64,000 bases of DNA from Cutaneotrichosporon cavernicola (GCF_030864355.1 NC_083394.1:1054001-1118000); one strand, 5' to 3'. Positions 1-13,108 are shown, counted from the first letter of the stretch. Numbers and translations are program-made. The notes: generated from the sequence alone by a model not told the origin.

Positions 1-2344
1 GCGCTCCGCACGGCAGATGACAGCGTAACTCCCCGCATCGTGACTATGGACGGGGGCTTCGCGTCCAATCCATACATCAACGCCATGGGGTTGGGCGATA
101 TCGACCGCTGGCCAGAACTCAAGCGGGCACTAGACAGTCCTCCACCTGATCCGTCGCCGCACGCCCTCGACTCGGACGACGGGCTGCCGGACTTGTCTAG
201 ACGTGGAGGTGGGACAGGAGGAGGAGGAGGAGCAACAGGGTTGAGGTATACCCAGACGATTATGCCTGCTGGTCGGACCGGCGGTGCGGGTATGCGCGTG
301 AGTGGGCGGGACAACACGTCGATTCGCGGACGGAGGCGACACATCTCGCAGCGGAGCCAGAGTTCTTCTGTCGATGTGCGGCCACCACCACCTGTTCCAC
401 CAGAAACTGGACGGCCGCGCGCATCGAGTACGACATCTGAACCTAATCGCCTATTCTCGCCTGAAGATGACGCTAAACCCTTCCTCGGCACTATAGGGTA
501 CCATCCCGACGGGAGCAGCGCTGGTATGGCGAGTGCTATACCCAGCGATATGGCTATGACGGTCAGTCAGGGGGATGCGGACGTCGACGAAGGGGAGGAG
601 GACGACGAGGCTGGTGCTCAAGTTCCGCCAGTCCTTGGGAGGCCGGGACATGCGCGGCATCCGAGTACGAATAAGCTTGAGGCTGGCCGGCCTTCTACCA
701 TCCACGAGGAAGATCGGCGGAGCTCGACGGACACGTTCCCAGAGATCAAGCTCGAGTTTGGGCGGATTGATGTCCCACCCACGATTCCAGGCAGCGCGCC
801 ACACACGTCTGCGCTAACCGCGACGCTGAACCAACATGTGCCGCATCTCGTGTCGACGGGCGGTGTGCCGCCAGATGGAGACGTGCCTATGGGTATCACG
901 AACCCCTTCGCGAGCCTGTATGCAAACGTAGTTGCGCCGCAGGGGAAGCCGAGCCTCAAGCTTGAACTCTTCTTCCCTCACTCGGACCAGCCGAGCAACC
1001 CCATCCTCGCGACGGTGCGCAAGGACGCCACGGTCGAGGAGGTTATTGGACACGCGCTGTGGAAGTATGTTGGAGAGGGGCGGACTCCGGAGCTGGCAGA
1101 CGACGAGGCCGAGCAGAGTACCGTCGGATGGGGCCTGCGGATTGTGGAGGACGACGGCGAGGTCGACGAGGACTTTCCGCGTAAGTACCCGGGGGGTCAG
1201 GACCTTGGTTGAGCCAGATCTCCAGATGAGAGTAGCTGACATCAGCGCTCGACCGCGAGTCGGCCATCTCCAAATTCTCGTACGGCCAGTTTGGCATCGT
1301 GCGCGCAACCCCTTCACAGAAGAAGCAAAATGCCGCAATTGCACCGACGATCCAGCGCCGTCCCTCGCGCATTATCGCGGACGTTCGGCCCCGCCGCCCG
1401 CGGCAGGCCATGCCGATAGTCATGAGCCCCGAGGAAGACGTGCCGCTAAAACAGGCTGGGCTCAGCTCCAGTTCGGGGGCGGTGCTGCTGCACGTGTTCG
1501 TACGCGCAAGCGCAGACGTGCAGTTCAACACGACGATTTGGGCGTAAGTGTTCATCTTGCTAAGGGCTAACACCAGTCCCTCGGACATGTACATTGCTGA
1601 CTTGACCGAGGTGCTCGTCACCCGCAAGAGCCTTCTGCAACCCGCGACCGAATGGGTGCTTTGCCTCGCTGATTTGTCGCTAGCCCTCCCGCTGGATCGC
1701 ACAGTGGCGTCCTTAGAGGGCATGAACCAGCTGACCCTCGTGCGGGAACAGTGGGCGGCCGAACATGGATTAAAGGGAGATATGCGGGGCGGCGATCCAA
1801 GCGCCAGCATATTCAAGCGTGCGAGCGAGCCGCCGGCCAAGCGCGAGTTAGGACAGACGTACAAGGTGAGCCGACGCGGCCGTGGACCAGGCCGGGGTAG
1901 TATATTAGTGACAGCTCCTGACACCAGAAATACACTGTTGTGCGCAAGACGCCGATCGGGCGGGCGGAGCGGCAGCTCGCCATCGACAACGACTACATTC
2001 ACATCCTGCCGTCCGAGAACCGCGCGTTCTTCGACAGCCTCAAGACGACTTCGATACACATCACGCTTGTTGCCAGCATCAAGCTCTCTGGGCGCGCCGG
2101 TGGGTTCAAACTCTACGTGTGGCGCGACGGGAGCAGGAAGCGGTACGAGTTCGAGGCCGAGAACGTCAAGCAGGCGCAGGAGATTGTCGACAGTATCGAG
2201 GCGTTGTGAGTGGCCGCTGGATGCGTGCCAGCTGCGTTGTGCAAGTATCAAGCTGACAACAGGATGCGCACGTATCAGCGGGAACGCAACAGCATGTTTG
2301 CGCCTCTAGGGCAGGCGGGCGTGCGCGGCAAGGTGGCGAAATAG
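1..2344 (+). CDS. SIN1: SIN1/AVO1-like TORC2 subunit (5' end cut by window)
   Basis: Exons at 1-1180, 1246-1543, 1577-1865, 1928-2205 and 2263-2344 join to 708 codons plus stop. The frame is open from base 1, with no stop before the first ATG at 46, so the true start probably lies upstream of the window. The first ~315 residues are low-complexity (Ser/Pro/Gly/Asp-rich). A CRIM domain follows (about 317-430: LKLELFFPHSDQP, then GWGLRIVEDDGEVDEDFP), which in this family binds TORC2 substrates of the AGC-kinase type. The C-terminal ~100 residues (VRKTPIGRAERQ ... KLYVWRDGSRKRYEFEAE) match the Sin1 PH domain that targets membrane phosphoinositides. Sin1/Avo1 is a core subunit of TORC2 at the plasma membrane. 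It converges on thymidylate synthase, with the two stops about 150 bp apart. Confidence 0.93.
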
Positions 2345-2491
2345 GAGTGTTGGCGCGTTGTATGTACCATGCATAGTCTTACAAGTGGCCGCTGCCGGAA
2401 TCCAGGATTACTTACGCCTGGTGTCAGCTACAACCACGAGGTCCGTAATCGAGCTAGAGACGGGCAGTCTTCACATCTGGAAGAGCCACAT

Positions 2492-3676
<1,185 letters not shown>

Positions 3677-4058
3677 TGGGTGTCTCCTGCCTTTGGTGAT
3701 GATTGATGGAAACAAGTTAAATGGTAGGAGTTGACTAAGTTCTAGTATGGAGAGACGCGATTGATATCAGGGATCAAAGTCAATGTTGACGCGTCAAATC
3801 ACGTGACCCTTATGTAGATGATACGACCCGAAATGGCTGACATGAGCTGAGATGAGCGCGAAGACCCAACAAACCAGATGAGCAAGACGGGTTAGGAGGA
3901 AATGCAACAGACTCCAGTTTATAGCAACGCATGCATGTCTTGAAAATGCCAATGTGGAAAGCCCCTATGGGCGAATGCAAACTATCTACTACTCCACCTA
4001 TCATGAAAAACGAGTGTGTGCGTGGCTGCGTGCGTGCGGGCTCCTCCCTCACTTACCC
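3677..4058. promoter_or_regulatory. Thymidylate synthase upstream region with MCB palindrome
   Basis: A 382-bp gap between the CDC6 stop and the thymidylate synthase ATG. At 3786-3797 lies a perfect 12-bp palindrome, TTGACGCGTCAA, containing the MluI cell-cycle box ACGCGT bound by MBF/DSC1 (Mbp1/Res with Swi6/Cdc10) in other fungi. It sits about 110 bp upstream of the start codon. A TCACGTGA palindrome (E-box) overlaps just 3' at about 3799-3806. The assignment to MBF is by motif only. Confidence 0.7.
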
Positions 4059-6372
4059 CTAATCCGTTTCCATCGGCAGCCCGTGTGCGGCGCGCTCCAC
4101 GGCTGCCTGGGCGCGCGCACAGACACGCGCGACGCGCGCCTCCTCGCGTGCCCACACCTGGGCCACTTCCTCCTCACCCACGGCCTTAACAGCCGCCGAG
4201 AGGGCAAGGCCGTCACGCACCTCGTCCTCGCGGACACAGAGCTCAACGCGGACGTTGCCTCCCCGAACACGCGGAAGCGACACGAGGCCGAGAGTCTCGA
4301 GGTTGCTAAGCAGGTCACGGTAATCACTCTCGGGTGAGGGCTTGATCGGCGACGAGGGGTGGTTGAGCAGATGCGCGTAGGTCGCGTACAGCGCAGAGGG
4401 GGTGAGAAGCTCGGGACTCGCACCCTGAGCAGGGCAACCGGCCAGACCGGCACGCGTGCGCATCAACCAGACGAGCAGTGCAACGAGCACCATGCGGCCG
4501 TTCAGCGGCACTGAGCGGATTTTGCCCGTAGTGGCGTTCGCGACGCCAGACGACGTGGTGCCCGCCGCTGCGCGCAGCTGCTTGGTGTGCGTGGAGAACG
4601 CCTTGAGGATGTGTGGCAACGCGACCTTGATGAGGGAGATCGGCGCCGACCCCTTCTTGACCCAGTCCGCCTCTGCGAGCCCGACCGCCGACGAAAGCAC
4701 ACCTAGGCACATGCGCAGGTCGCCGGTTTGAGCCTCGACCTTACGGCAGAGAAGCTCGATGACCTTGGCGTCGACCTTGGCAGCGTCAGGTCCATCACCA
4801 AGAGCATCCACTCGGGCATTGACGATCGCGGTCATGTCGGTCGCGTTGTACGCCTTAAACGGCAGGACCTGGGGCATGGCGTTGCCCTCAAGCACCAGGT
4901 TGGCGCGGACCGTGAGGTCAAGCGTGTTCGAGATGGCGACGAGCTTGACAGTTGACCCGCGAGTGGAGAGGAGGGGGAGCGAGAACAACTTGGATAGCAC
5001 ATGTGAGGTGGTGGGTGCGGGAAGGGACGGGGGAGGAGGAAGGAGCGAGTCAATCTCATCGAGGATGATGAAGGTACGCGTGTTCTTCGCCTTGAGGTGT
5101 GCGATCACGTCGTCCTCGGAACCTCCACAGCCGAGTTCAACACCCAGACGCGTCCAAACGTCCTGCGGCTTGAGACCCATGACGCTGACCTCTACGACGC
5201 GCCATCCCTGTTCGGCAAGCCCGCGGCCCACAGCTGTCGTGAGGGCCGTCTTGCCTGTGCCAGGGGGACCCGACACGTACATGCCAACGTCACTAGCCGA
5301 CACGAGGGAGAGGTACGAGCCCAGGATGGCCTTTTCGTTGTCGCGCCCAATAATGGCGGAGCTGGTGCCGTCGCCAGATGACGACGACAGACGGAGCCCA
5401 TGCTTGAGAGCGCGGTACGCGTTTGAGAAGCTACGCGCGTCCGAGTCGTCGAGGGGTGTCGTGGTGCGGCTGCACATGGACATCATGTCCTCGGTAAGCT
5501 TTGTCGTGGATGGCGACGACGGCGGAGGCGTAAGGGGAACTGTTGGCCTGAAGCCACGCTTGGTCGGTGTGCGGTCAGCATCCTGAACTTCGTCCACACT
5601 GATAGTCGTGGCGACCGAAGGTGATGGCGAGGGCGAGGGAAGGCATGATGAAGTTCTTGTCGTGAGGTCAGACCCAAGCGACGGAACTGAGCCTGAATGA
5701 TTAGTGGCAGTTTCGTGCGCGCAACTCACTTTCACTGCGCACGCTGACAATGGAGGCGCTCCGAGTGCGGCTCGAGGACGGAGTCAGGCGCAAGCGCTTC
5801 CGACTTCCCTCGGAGGGTGGGGTTGGCAATTGCGGCTCCTTCGGGGGCGGGATGTTCTCCTTGCCCTTGTAGGGCCGACGACTGGGCCCGCCACTAACAT
5901 CATCCCCTGCACCACCCTTGACAGGGGGAGGCGCACTTCCTCCGCCCGTCACAGTCGCCTTGATCTGACTCTGGCTGGGCACGGCACTCGTACTGGACGC
6001 GCGGACGAGCGTCAGCGCGCTTCCGGCCGAGCGCGTGCTCGGACCAGCAAAGGAAGGTGGGTTGGGAATGATGGCGCCGTTCGTTGGTCTAGCAGTACCG
6101 AAAAGGGAGGCTGAGCGGGTAATCCCCGGAGAAGGGGTTGCACGCGTGCTGCGCAGAGTTGGCCGAGTGGGCGTCGTCGCGTCTGGGGAAGGCCGCGGTG
6201 GGTTGGTTACATTGCGGCGCGAAGGGGTGCGGCGCGTTACCCGCGTGGTGGTGGCTGGGGAAGTCTGGTCGCGCGTTTCTTCCATGTCTGAGCGGTGCTG
6301 GTTGTCGACGTCCTCGTTGTCAGGGCTGTCGCCTGCCGTGGCCGCGGCGCGAGTGCGCTTGGGCGCGGGCAT
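4059..6372 (-). CDS. CDC6: CDC6/Cdc18 replication-licensing AAA+ ATPase
   Basis: Two exons (6372-5730, 5692-4059) encode 758 residues. The first ~300 residues are disordered, basic and rich in S/T-P sites (RTPSRR, TTPTRP, RTPTKRG), as expected of a CDK-regulated Cdc6/Cdc18 tail. The AAA+ module starts at IIGRDNEKAILGSYL, with Walker A GPPGTGKT near residue 355, Walker B FIILDEIDSLL, and sensor-1 VKLVAISNTLDLT. A sensor-2/winged-helix region follows (LHAFSTHTKQLR-type helix, then DYRDLLSNLETLGLVSL). Cdc6 loads MCM2-7 at origins with ORC and Cdt1 in G1. ORC1 is the main alternative, but there is no BAH domain and the domain order and length fit Cdc6. Three ACGCGT boxes lie in the 1.9 kb upstream. 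Confidence 0.93.
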
Positions 6373-8299
6373 GATTGTGTGTGGGGTGAGGAGGGGGCGT
6401 GAAGAGTGTGGTGTGTGTCGACAAGTAACAGTGTGGCTGGGAGTGAGGAACAGACAATGTGTAAAGTGTTACAAGTGACTGGATTGGCTTGGAGTTGGGA
6501 TGAAGTGTTGAAGGAGAATCAAGGTCCAGTACAAGGGGTTTGACTTGGTTGATGGGATGGGATGGGATGGGTGCGAGTTAGACCCAAGCTGTGATGGCTT
6601 GTTGAGGGTATACAGGTGGTGGAGTGTGGGTGGGGAGCAACGAGGGAAGGTTGAGAGGGTCGGTGGGGGTTTTGGCAGGGAACAAAGACGCGTCTAGGCT
6701 GTGTGCAATGCGGCCTGTGTCAAGTGATGAGAGATTAGGATGGGAAAATATAGAACACAATGTTAGATGCAGTCGAGAGAGACACAGAAGACAAGGATGA
6801 AGAGACGACGAGAGATAAATGGATGTACAAGTCGACGATGCAATGTAAGAAACAGGACAGTGAACAGTGGATAGTGACGAGATGAGAACACTTTGAACAG
6901 GATACTGAATGGGAGATTTAGGGGCCAACGATTCAACAGCTCATGCTCCTGCTCCTGCTCCCTCCTGTTCCTGCTCCTGGCCAACTGAGCTATAATACAA
7001 CCCAGCTGTAATGTCATTACATATTACAAGTAGGATTCATTCCACGATCACCCTAGTCTAAGCCCTCCTTACTATGGCTCATTCTACTCTTCCCTACATT
7101 TTCCAAATCAGTTTGGATTCTTTAGAGAATAGAGAACCGCCACGGCACGAGTTTTCGCGTCAAGACATCAAACCCAACTCATGGTATGCAGCACTGGTCA
7201 TAGACACAGCCTAGACCCTGAAATTTTGGCAGGCGCGTTTCGAACGCGGACTCTAATCTCTACTTTCTATTGGCTTCTTGGCTCTAGAGATACCGAATTT
7301 GGTCATTTTGTAATGTAATGTTGACGCGTGACCCAGGGAAATACCCTGAAGGTTAACGCAAGGTTGGTTGTCTTCTCAAATGCTCTCTACCCTTAAGTAC
7401 ATTCGTCACCGTCACAATCACCATACAACTTTGGTCTCATCTTAACAAGAGGCGGTGGCTGTTGAATCCTCAATGTTCAAAGCTACTCAATCCCCGGGCG
7501 GAGTTGAGTGAGACCCGCAAAAGTAGAGTGCCGCTGAAAAGCTCAACTCATTGAATCGCAGCAACGACGCTGCCGAGCAACGCGACGCGTTACGTCACCT
7601 TCCTCCCACAAACGACAGAAACGCAACATTGCAGCTGACAGCTTGTTTCATCCAGCCGTTACAAGTAGCTCATCCGCCATCGGCTGCGATTGTAACTTGG
7701 TCAGCATGACGATGTGGCTGCGTTATGATATGTCCAGGAGCTAGAAAAGTGGGGCCGACAGATCGCCGGAGCCGAACGGTGGGCAGCATGAGCAGCTGCA
7801 GCTAAGAAATTTGGGCGCGGGGTCAGGGCTTCTTGTCTCTAGAGTCTAGAGTTGGTGGAAATCGAGGTTGTGAGACCACGAAGTGCGTTACGGTGGCGTT
7901 CGCTTGCAGGAGTTAAATAGGTTACAGGATCGCAAGCGCCGTAACGTGCCCTCATCGTCTCCACATTTACGGCTACGGGTCATGGACCTTCGGATAGGGG
8001 CGGTAGGTGTCGTGATCAACAATGAGACGAGGTGTAAGACATTACAAACATGGCGGCGAGATCCCATCAACGAGTGCAGTGGCCCCAACTCACCGACTAT
8101 CGACGGGACCCGCCATTACGGCTGCTCCAAAGGGACGGAAGAGCATACCCAACAGCCATTTCAAGACCTGAGATGAGAGCCTGAGATCTCAAAGTCTCAA
8201 AACCTCACCTGATCATTGCGTCATGTTCTCTTGTCCCATACGCTAAAACGGCTGCTCAAGAGTGGGCATATCAGGCTATAAGCTACGTACGGGTCGACA
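6373..8299. promoter_or_regulatory. 1.9-kb CDC6 upstream region with three ACGCGT boxes
   Basis: No supported gene. ACGCGT occurs at 6688-6693 (inside the 10-bp palindrome AGACGCGTCT, about 316 bp upstream of the CDC6 ATG), at 7324-7329 and at 7585-7590. The last overlaps TTACGTCA, a CRE/ATF-like site. A CTCCTG-type short repeat occurs around 6942-6980. The longest open frames here are under 100 codons and resemble nothing I know. Confidence 0.55.
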
Positions 8300-11200
8300 T
8301 CACCCAGTCAAACTCCTCACGGCCAACCCAAACCGAAGGCGATCTCCGTCCGCAAGCCACCGTCCCTCGACGTACTTGGCCTGAATGTAGTCGGCCACGT
8401 CGTCGTCACCAGGTACATGGCCTGCGGGCTTGAGCGCCTCCCACACGCCGTTGGCGCGCTCATTGCCCCATTGATGCGCTAACAGAATAGCGTCGGGTGA
8501 CCAATTGTCGAGGTCAACGCTGCGGGGTTTCGAAATGTGAGTGCCAAGCCCACGGTGTAACCCGACACAGCGGATGCAGAGGAACATAACCATTGGTACT
8601 TCGCGGAGGCCTGAGGTCAGCGGCTCACGGACAACACAATCCTGGACGTACTGAGGGTCGCCCACCGGCTCGTCTTCGTCGCGCGGCCGCAGTCCGCACA
8701 GCGCGTGTTCGCACCCGTGGCTGCCAAGCTGTGAAGGTCTGCCATGCAAAGAGCCTCAGAGGCCTCCAGGGCTGGCGAGGGAGATGGGCGGCGTGCCGGC
8801 TCGACGACCGCAAGGCAGCCGCGGGTCGCTGAGGCATCCGAGCGAGTCCTGCCGCTACCAGATGGCGCAGTGCCGGGTCTAGATGAACTCGTTCTCTGAG
8901 ACGCCGCTTCCACACCCGCCATCTCCAATACACGCCGCTCAATGTCGTCCTCTGAGTACCAGCTCGCTCTCCGCGAAGCGGAGGTGCTGCTGCTGGCGTT
9001 GTAGCTCGGCATGCGTGCGGCCGGCGCGAGGAAGGCTAGGCGCTCAAAGTCGACAGACGATCTCTTGGCGCCAACAACCGTTGAGAGTCTGTCGCCTGCA
9101 GCCTCGGCACCTTGCTTCAGACGGCTCTTGAGACTCGTGCGCCGCTTCCGGGGCTCTTCACCACGCGGTGGCGGTGGAGGCACGATTCCCAAAGCGCCTA
9201 TGCTTTGCCGCGTTGGTTTCTTCTTTGAACCTGTGCTCTTGCGCCGGTCCTTGATACTCATCGCGCCGATGCCCTCGCCGATGTTGCCGACGCTCACGCT
9301 CCCGCTGTCCTCTGCAGGGCGACGGTCTGAGGAGCGTACCGTTGATGTCCCGTTGATGCACGACTCGATCGCGTTGCAGATCGTATAGATCCACGTGCGC
9401 ATCTCGACTTCAGAAGTCGCCTGGTACAGTCGTCGCCCATGCGACGGCGTTACGACCTCGAACACAAAGCGGCGGTCCGTCCCGCGGCCCTCGCGCACGC
9501 TTGCAAACTTGAGGTCGATTGTCGTTGGCGACGCTTCCGGCTTGCCTGGCGGAGCATCACGGTGTTCATACAAGCTCGAGTTGGCTAACACGACCCAGAA
9601 GCCTGTTGTCAGTTGGATCCATACGACGCGACACTCACGTTCCCATTTGGTCCGCCCAGGATCGCGGTCTAGTGCCTCCCACGACCCAGTGCCCCACAAA
9701 ACGCCCTCTTTTTTCCTTCCCACCTGCTCGCGCTGCTCGTCTTCTGTGCCGTCGAGTCCGCCGACCCCGCCGACCTGCACACCGTTGAGCTTGGCGGCCG
9801 TGTCTGCAAGCACCTTGGCTCTACTTGATGGGGTGGAAGGAGTAGGCATCGCCTCATCGGCGGCGACGAACGGCCCGCGCCCGCCAGGTATAGGTATTGA
9901 GCGACGCACGTCCACAGAGTGACGTCCATCAGCTCTAACGGGTCTGAGTGGCGGCATGGGGAATGCCGACGTCGTGTCACCTATAGTTGCTTGAACAGCA
10001 GCGCGCTCCGACGACTTGCCCTGTGAGGACGTGGTGGAGATCAATCGTGGATCACTGATATGTGAAATGCCAGCGCTAGCGACTTTGGAGACATCGACGC
10101 TCTTTCTGGACGTTAACGCCGCGAGATTCGACGACGAGACCGGCGGCGCACGCTCAGCGAGCGCCGGCGTGGCTACCGACGATGACGACGAGAACAGACC
10201 GCGGATCTTACCCCCAATCCGCTTCTTCGGCTTTTCGCGGCCTGACGAAGCAGTTGGGGTCATCGGTGTGTCCGGGACACTGGCAGAGACCTGGTACTGG
10301 TGTTGTGGAGCTGAGCCGGTGATAGCCATGTCCTGCAGCCGCTTTGACGTTTCCTCCAGTTGTGTCGTTTGTTCGTCGCGCGCGGCCCAGCCGCGCAGAA
10401 GGTCGCCACGAACATTGACGAGATGAGCCAGCGAAAGTGATAACGTGCGCGACAGCGCCTCGTGCGACCCGCGCACGCTGTCATCGTCGCGCAGCAGTAG
10501 CCGGACAGGCGTCTCGCTGACGGCGAGTGCGCGTCCGCGCTGTGTAGGCGTTTCCGCACCGCCAGTCGCGTTGGCCGCGCGACGCGCAAAGTCTTCCTCG
10601 AGCAAAGGAGGGTGTGTGTCCGCCCTCTTGCCTGGTGATTGGCTCAAGACGGCCCCTACCCAGCCATATAGCCCGACTAGGAGGTCCAGACATCCGACCG
10701 AACTGGGCGGCACTGCATACAGCAACGTCGAATGGTGGTTGTATCGCAGCAGATCGAACTGCGCCTGGCGTGCAGCCTGCGCCTGCTCGCCTCCCGACAC
10801 TTCGCGCTCGCCGCTGAGATACGCAGCCGTGGCGGCGTAGTACTGCTTGGAAGTATTCTGAGTTAGCGTGGTCTTGAAGGTGGCGTACCTCGAAACGCGA
10901 CTGTGCCCCATTCCCAGCGAGACCCTGGCGCTTGATCTCGCCCTTGACAGCCTCGACCGCGTGGACGACCATAACCTCGAGCTCTTCTCGTTGGCGACGG
11001 CGTTTCTCGCGTGCGACCTTGCGCATCCCCACAGTGTCCTCCCACACCTCACCCTTGACGCCGTACCCGTTTTCGAGCCATCGCCCGAGTGTGCCGAGCA
11101 CGGCGAGCATTTCGTCCTCAGCCTTCTCGACCTGCTCGAGTAGGCCCAGCACCTCGCTGCTGTGATCGAGTACATGCTTGGAAAGACGTTTGAGCGTGCC

Positions 11201-11545
11201 GGCAGAGTGCTCGAGGGCGGCGAAAGTGGACCGGCATAGGAGCGAGTCGGGCAGGGGCTCAACGGTCACGGAAACCGGTGCGTGCGGTGCCTGCACTGGT
11301 GGAACGTCCTCGGGAGGGAACGGTACTCTGCTCGAAATCGACGCGAGGGAAGACGTGTCGGAGCGCGAGTACGACGTGCTCCTCGCGTCGTCGCTTGTTT
11401 CCGGCGCGACCTGAGGCGCGGCAAGTGTAAATGAAGGGGCGGGTTTTGGGGAGGGAGCGGCAAAGGCGGCGGGTGAGGGGGCAATGGCGGGGTTATCTTT
11501 TGACGATGAGCGGACAGGTTTGGGTAGTGGGCGATGGCCCTGCAT
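8300..11545 (-). CDS. BAR-PH-ArfGAP protein (centaurin/Csx2-type Arf GTPase activator)
   Basis: Exons (minus) 11545-10889, 10857-9639, 9602-8652 and 8610-8300 encode 1045 residues. Order: a Ser/Pro-rich head; a BAR-like helical region (about 90-400, including SRFENTSKQYYAATAAYLSG, a signature seen in BAR-type ArfGAPs); a Ser-rich linker; a PH domain around 570-690 (GRTKWERFWVVLANSSLYEH ... RTWIYTICNAIE); another disordered basic stretch; and a C-terminal ArfGAP zinc finger (NTRCADCG ... FLCIRCVGLHRGLGTHISK, then RSVDLDNW). Such proteins stimulate GTP hydrolysis on Arf at curved membranes. The second CxxC lies 23 residues after the first with the splice used here, against 16 in the canonical finger. 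I chose ATG 11545 (MQGHRPLP) because the in-frame upstream extension looks like pyrimidine-rich leader. Confidence 0.88.
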
Positions 11546-12027
11546 TATGGAGAAGAAGGGAAGGAGAGGGAAAGTGTGTTGTGACGAGAGGGATGGTTGG
11601 GATGAGAGGTATACGTTATTGTGGGATATGTGTGTTGTTGCGACTACGAAGGTCGTTGTCGACAGGCACGCGAGGTCTACAACCAGGCACAAATACCTGG
11701 TTGAGTTCTATTGCCCTTTCTAATATCTTCCATTGAAATAGGATTGAGCATTCTTCACCGTATGATGGCCAAAATGATTACAGAGTGGGGCAGCAAATAA
11801 TTTTACTTCCGCGTAAACACCGGACCCAAAATGTCACGTGCGGGTTAATGAGATTTGCCAGCACCCTCCACAATATCCTTGACGTCTGCCTTGCGCTCCG
11901 CTTGCCGGCCTACAGCCGCAATCTTGCTTTGCTCATCACTCACATCATCAACCACACACACAGCTTATAAACAGCACACGCCCGAACCCTCTCCCCCCCA
12001 AACGACACAAAACACACAGCAGACACG
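11546..12027. promoter_or_regulatory. Divergent promoter between the ArfGAP gene and PBDC1
   Basis: A 482-bp head-to-head intergenic region. A CACGTG E-box lies at 11835-11840. The last ~60 bases before the PBDC1 ATG are C/A-rich, like a fungal 5' leader. Nothing else recognisable. Confidence 0.5.
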
Positions 12028-12741
12028 ATGGCACACCCGATCGAGAACCTCAACGAGTTCAGCGCCGAGGCGGCTGGAAACATGGAGGAGATTGAGATGC
12101 AGTTCGTGAGTCGAGGAAACGCGTGTGCGAGATGCGCTACGCATGCCGCCGCTGTAGTTTGAAGCGAATGGCAGCACTGACCACAGGCCGTCAAGACGGT
12201 CGAGCACCTGGAGGCGTACGAGAGGCTCATCACGGGCATTCCCCCAAGCAAGATCAAGCTTACTTCGTGAGTCGCCATTGGGAGCGGCTGTCTCCCGGAT
12301 CACTTCTCTGCTGGTGCACTTCTCTGCTGGTGCACTTCTCTGCTGGTGCACATCTCTGCTGGTGTCTCTTTGATCGAGTCGTTCGAGTTCCCTAACCCCA
12401 GGATGGACGATGACATCGTCGAGGACCTCTACATCCGCTTCCCAGAGTACAAGGAGAACCCGGGGCTACTGCTCCACATCGCCGAGGACGATTTCAAGAG
12501 CAATGAGAACAAGGTCCGGTGGCGCGAGTTCATCCAGGGCTACGAGGAGAGCCTGACCGAATACAACTTTGGCACGCTCGTGCGCAAGGACTCGGACCAG
12601 ACCTACTCTGAGGAGAACAGCATGCTCGTCACGCGCGCGCAGTTTGTCGCGATCGAGATTGTGCGCAACCGCAACGGGCTCAACAACAAGGTGTACGAGG
12701 ACGCGCAAGCCGCCAAGGCTGCTGCCAAGGCTCAGAAGTAG
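12028..12741 (+). CDS. PBDC1: PBDC1/YPL225W-family protein (eEF1A chaperone family)
   Basis: Exons 12028-12105, 12187-12266 and 12402-12741 encode 165 residues. The N-terminus (EFSAEAAGNMEEIEMQFAV) and core (HLEAYERLI, IKLTSMDDDIVEDLYIRFPE, KVRWREFIQGYE, DYNFGTLVR-like, RAQFVAIEIVRNRNG) match the conserved PBDC1 family (formerly 'polysaccharide biosynthesis domain-containing 1'). The yeast member Ypl225w was reported to chaperone nascent eEF1A; the old polysaccharide name is misleading. The tail is Ala/Lys-rich (AAKAAAKAQK). Intron 2 carries a four-copy 16-bp tandem repeat. Codon bias is strong and GC-ending, consistent with a well-expressed gene (inference). Confidence 0.93.
12301..12364. 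repeat. 4 x 16-bp tandem repeat inside PBDC1 intron 2
   Basis: Units cacttctctgctggtg at 12301-12316, 12317-12332 and 12333-12348, plus a fourth with one change (cacatctctgctggtg) at 12349-12364. The array is pyrimidine-biased and lies between the donor and the ccctaac branch region. Confidence 0.95.
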
Positions 12742-13108
12742 GCGGCGAGCACGAGGAGTCGGGCTCCCTCGCTGCACCCGCCCGCGCCGGTATAGAGCCA
12801 GGCGTGACCGACGGACAGGGCATTATAGATAGACGCCATGGGATATCGGAGATCTAATCGCCCATTGTAGTACCACACTATGCACATTGCACAACGTCCC
12901 ATCAGCGGCGTAAGACGATGCTGTGTGGAGCTTCAGAGACGATTGCTCACTGGCCATGCTCACTGACGAACCGCCAAGCCCAAAAAAAAAACGCAACACC
13001 ATGACGTCAGCCATTTTGCCTGTTTCCTCCAGCCGGAGCCATATGCGATGCAATGCTAGTGATACATGCAGAGTGGGTATGTATATGAGGGGTGTGTAGG
13101 GATGGTGT
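12742..13108. other. Convergent 3' region between PBDC1 and RIM2
   Basis: 367 bp with no gene. It contains a 10-base A run near 12986 and otherwise presumably the two 3' UTRs. Confidence 0.5.

Noticed and set aside
8617..11262. One long uninterrupted minus-strand frame across most of the ArfGAP gene
   Set aside because: It reads through introns; the PH and ArfGAP motifs become continuous only when the short introns are removed, and its N-terminal part is out of frame with the BAR region.
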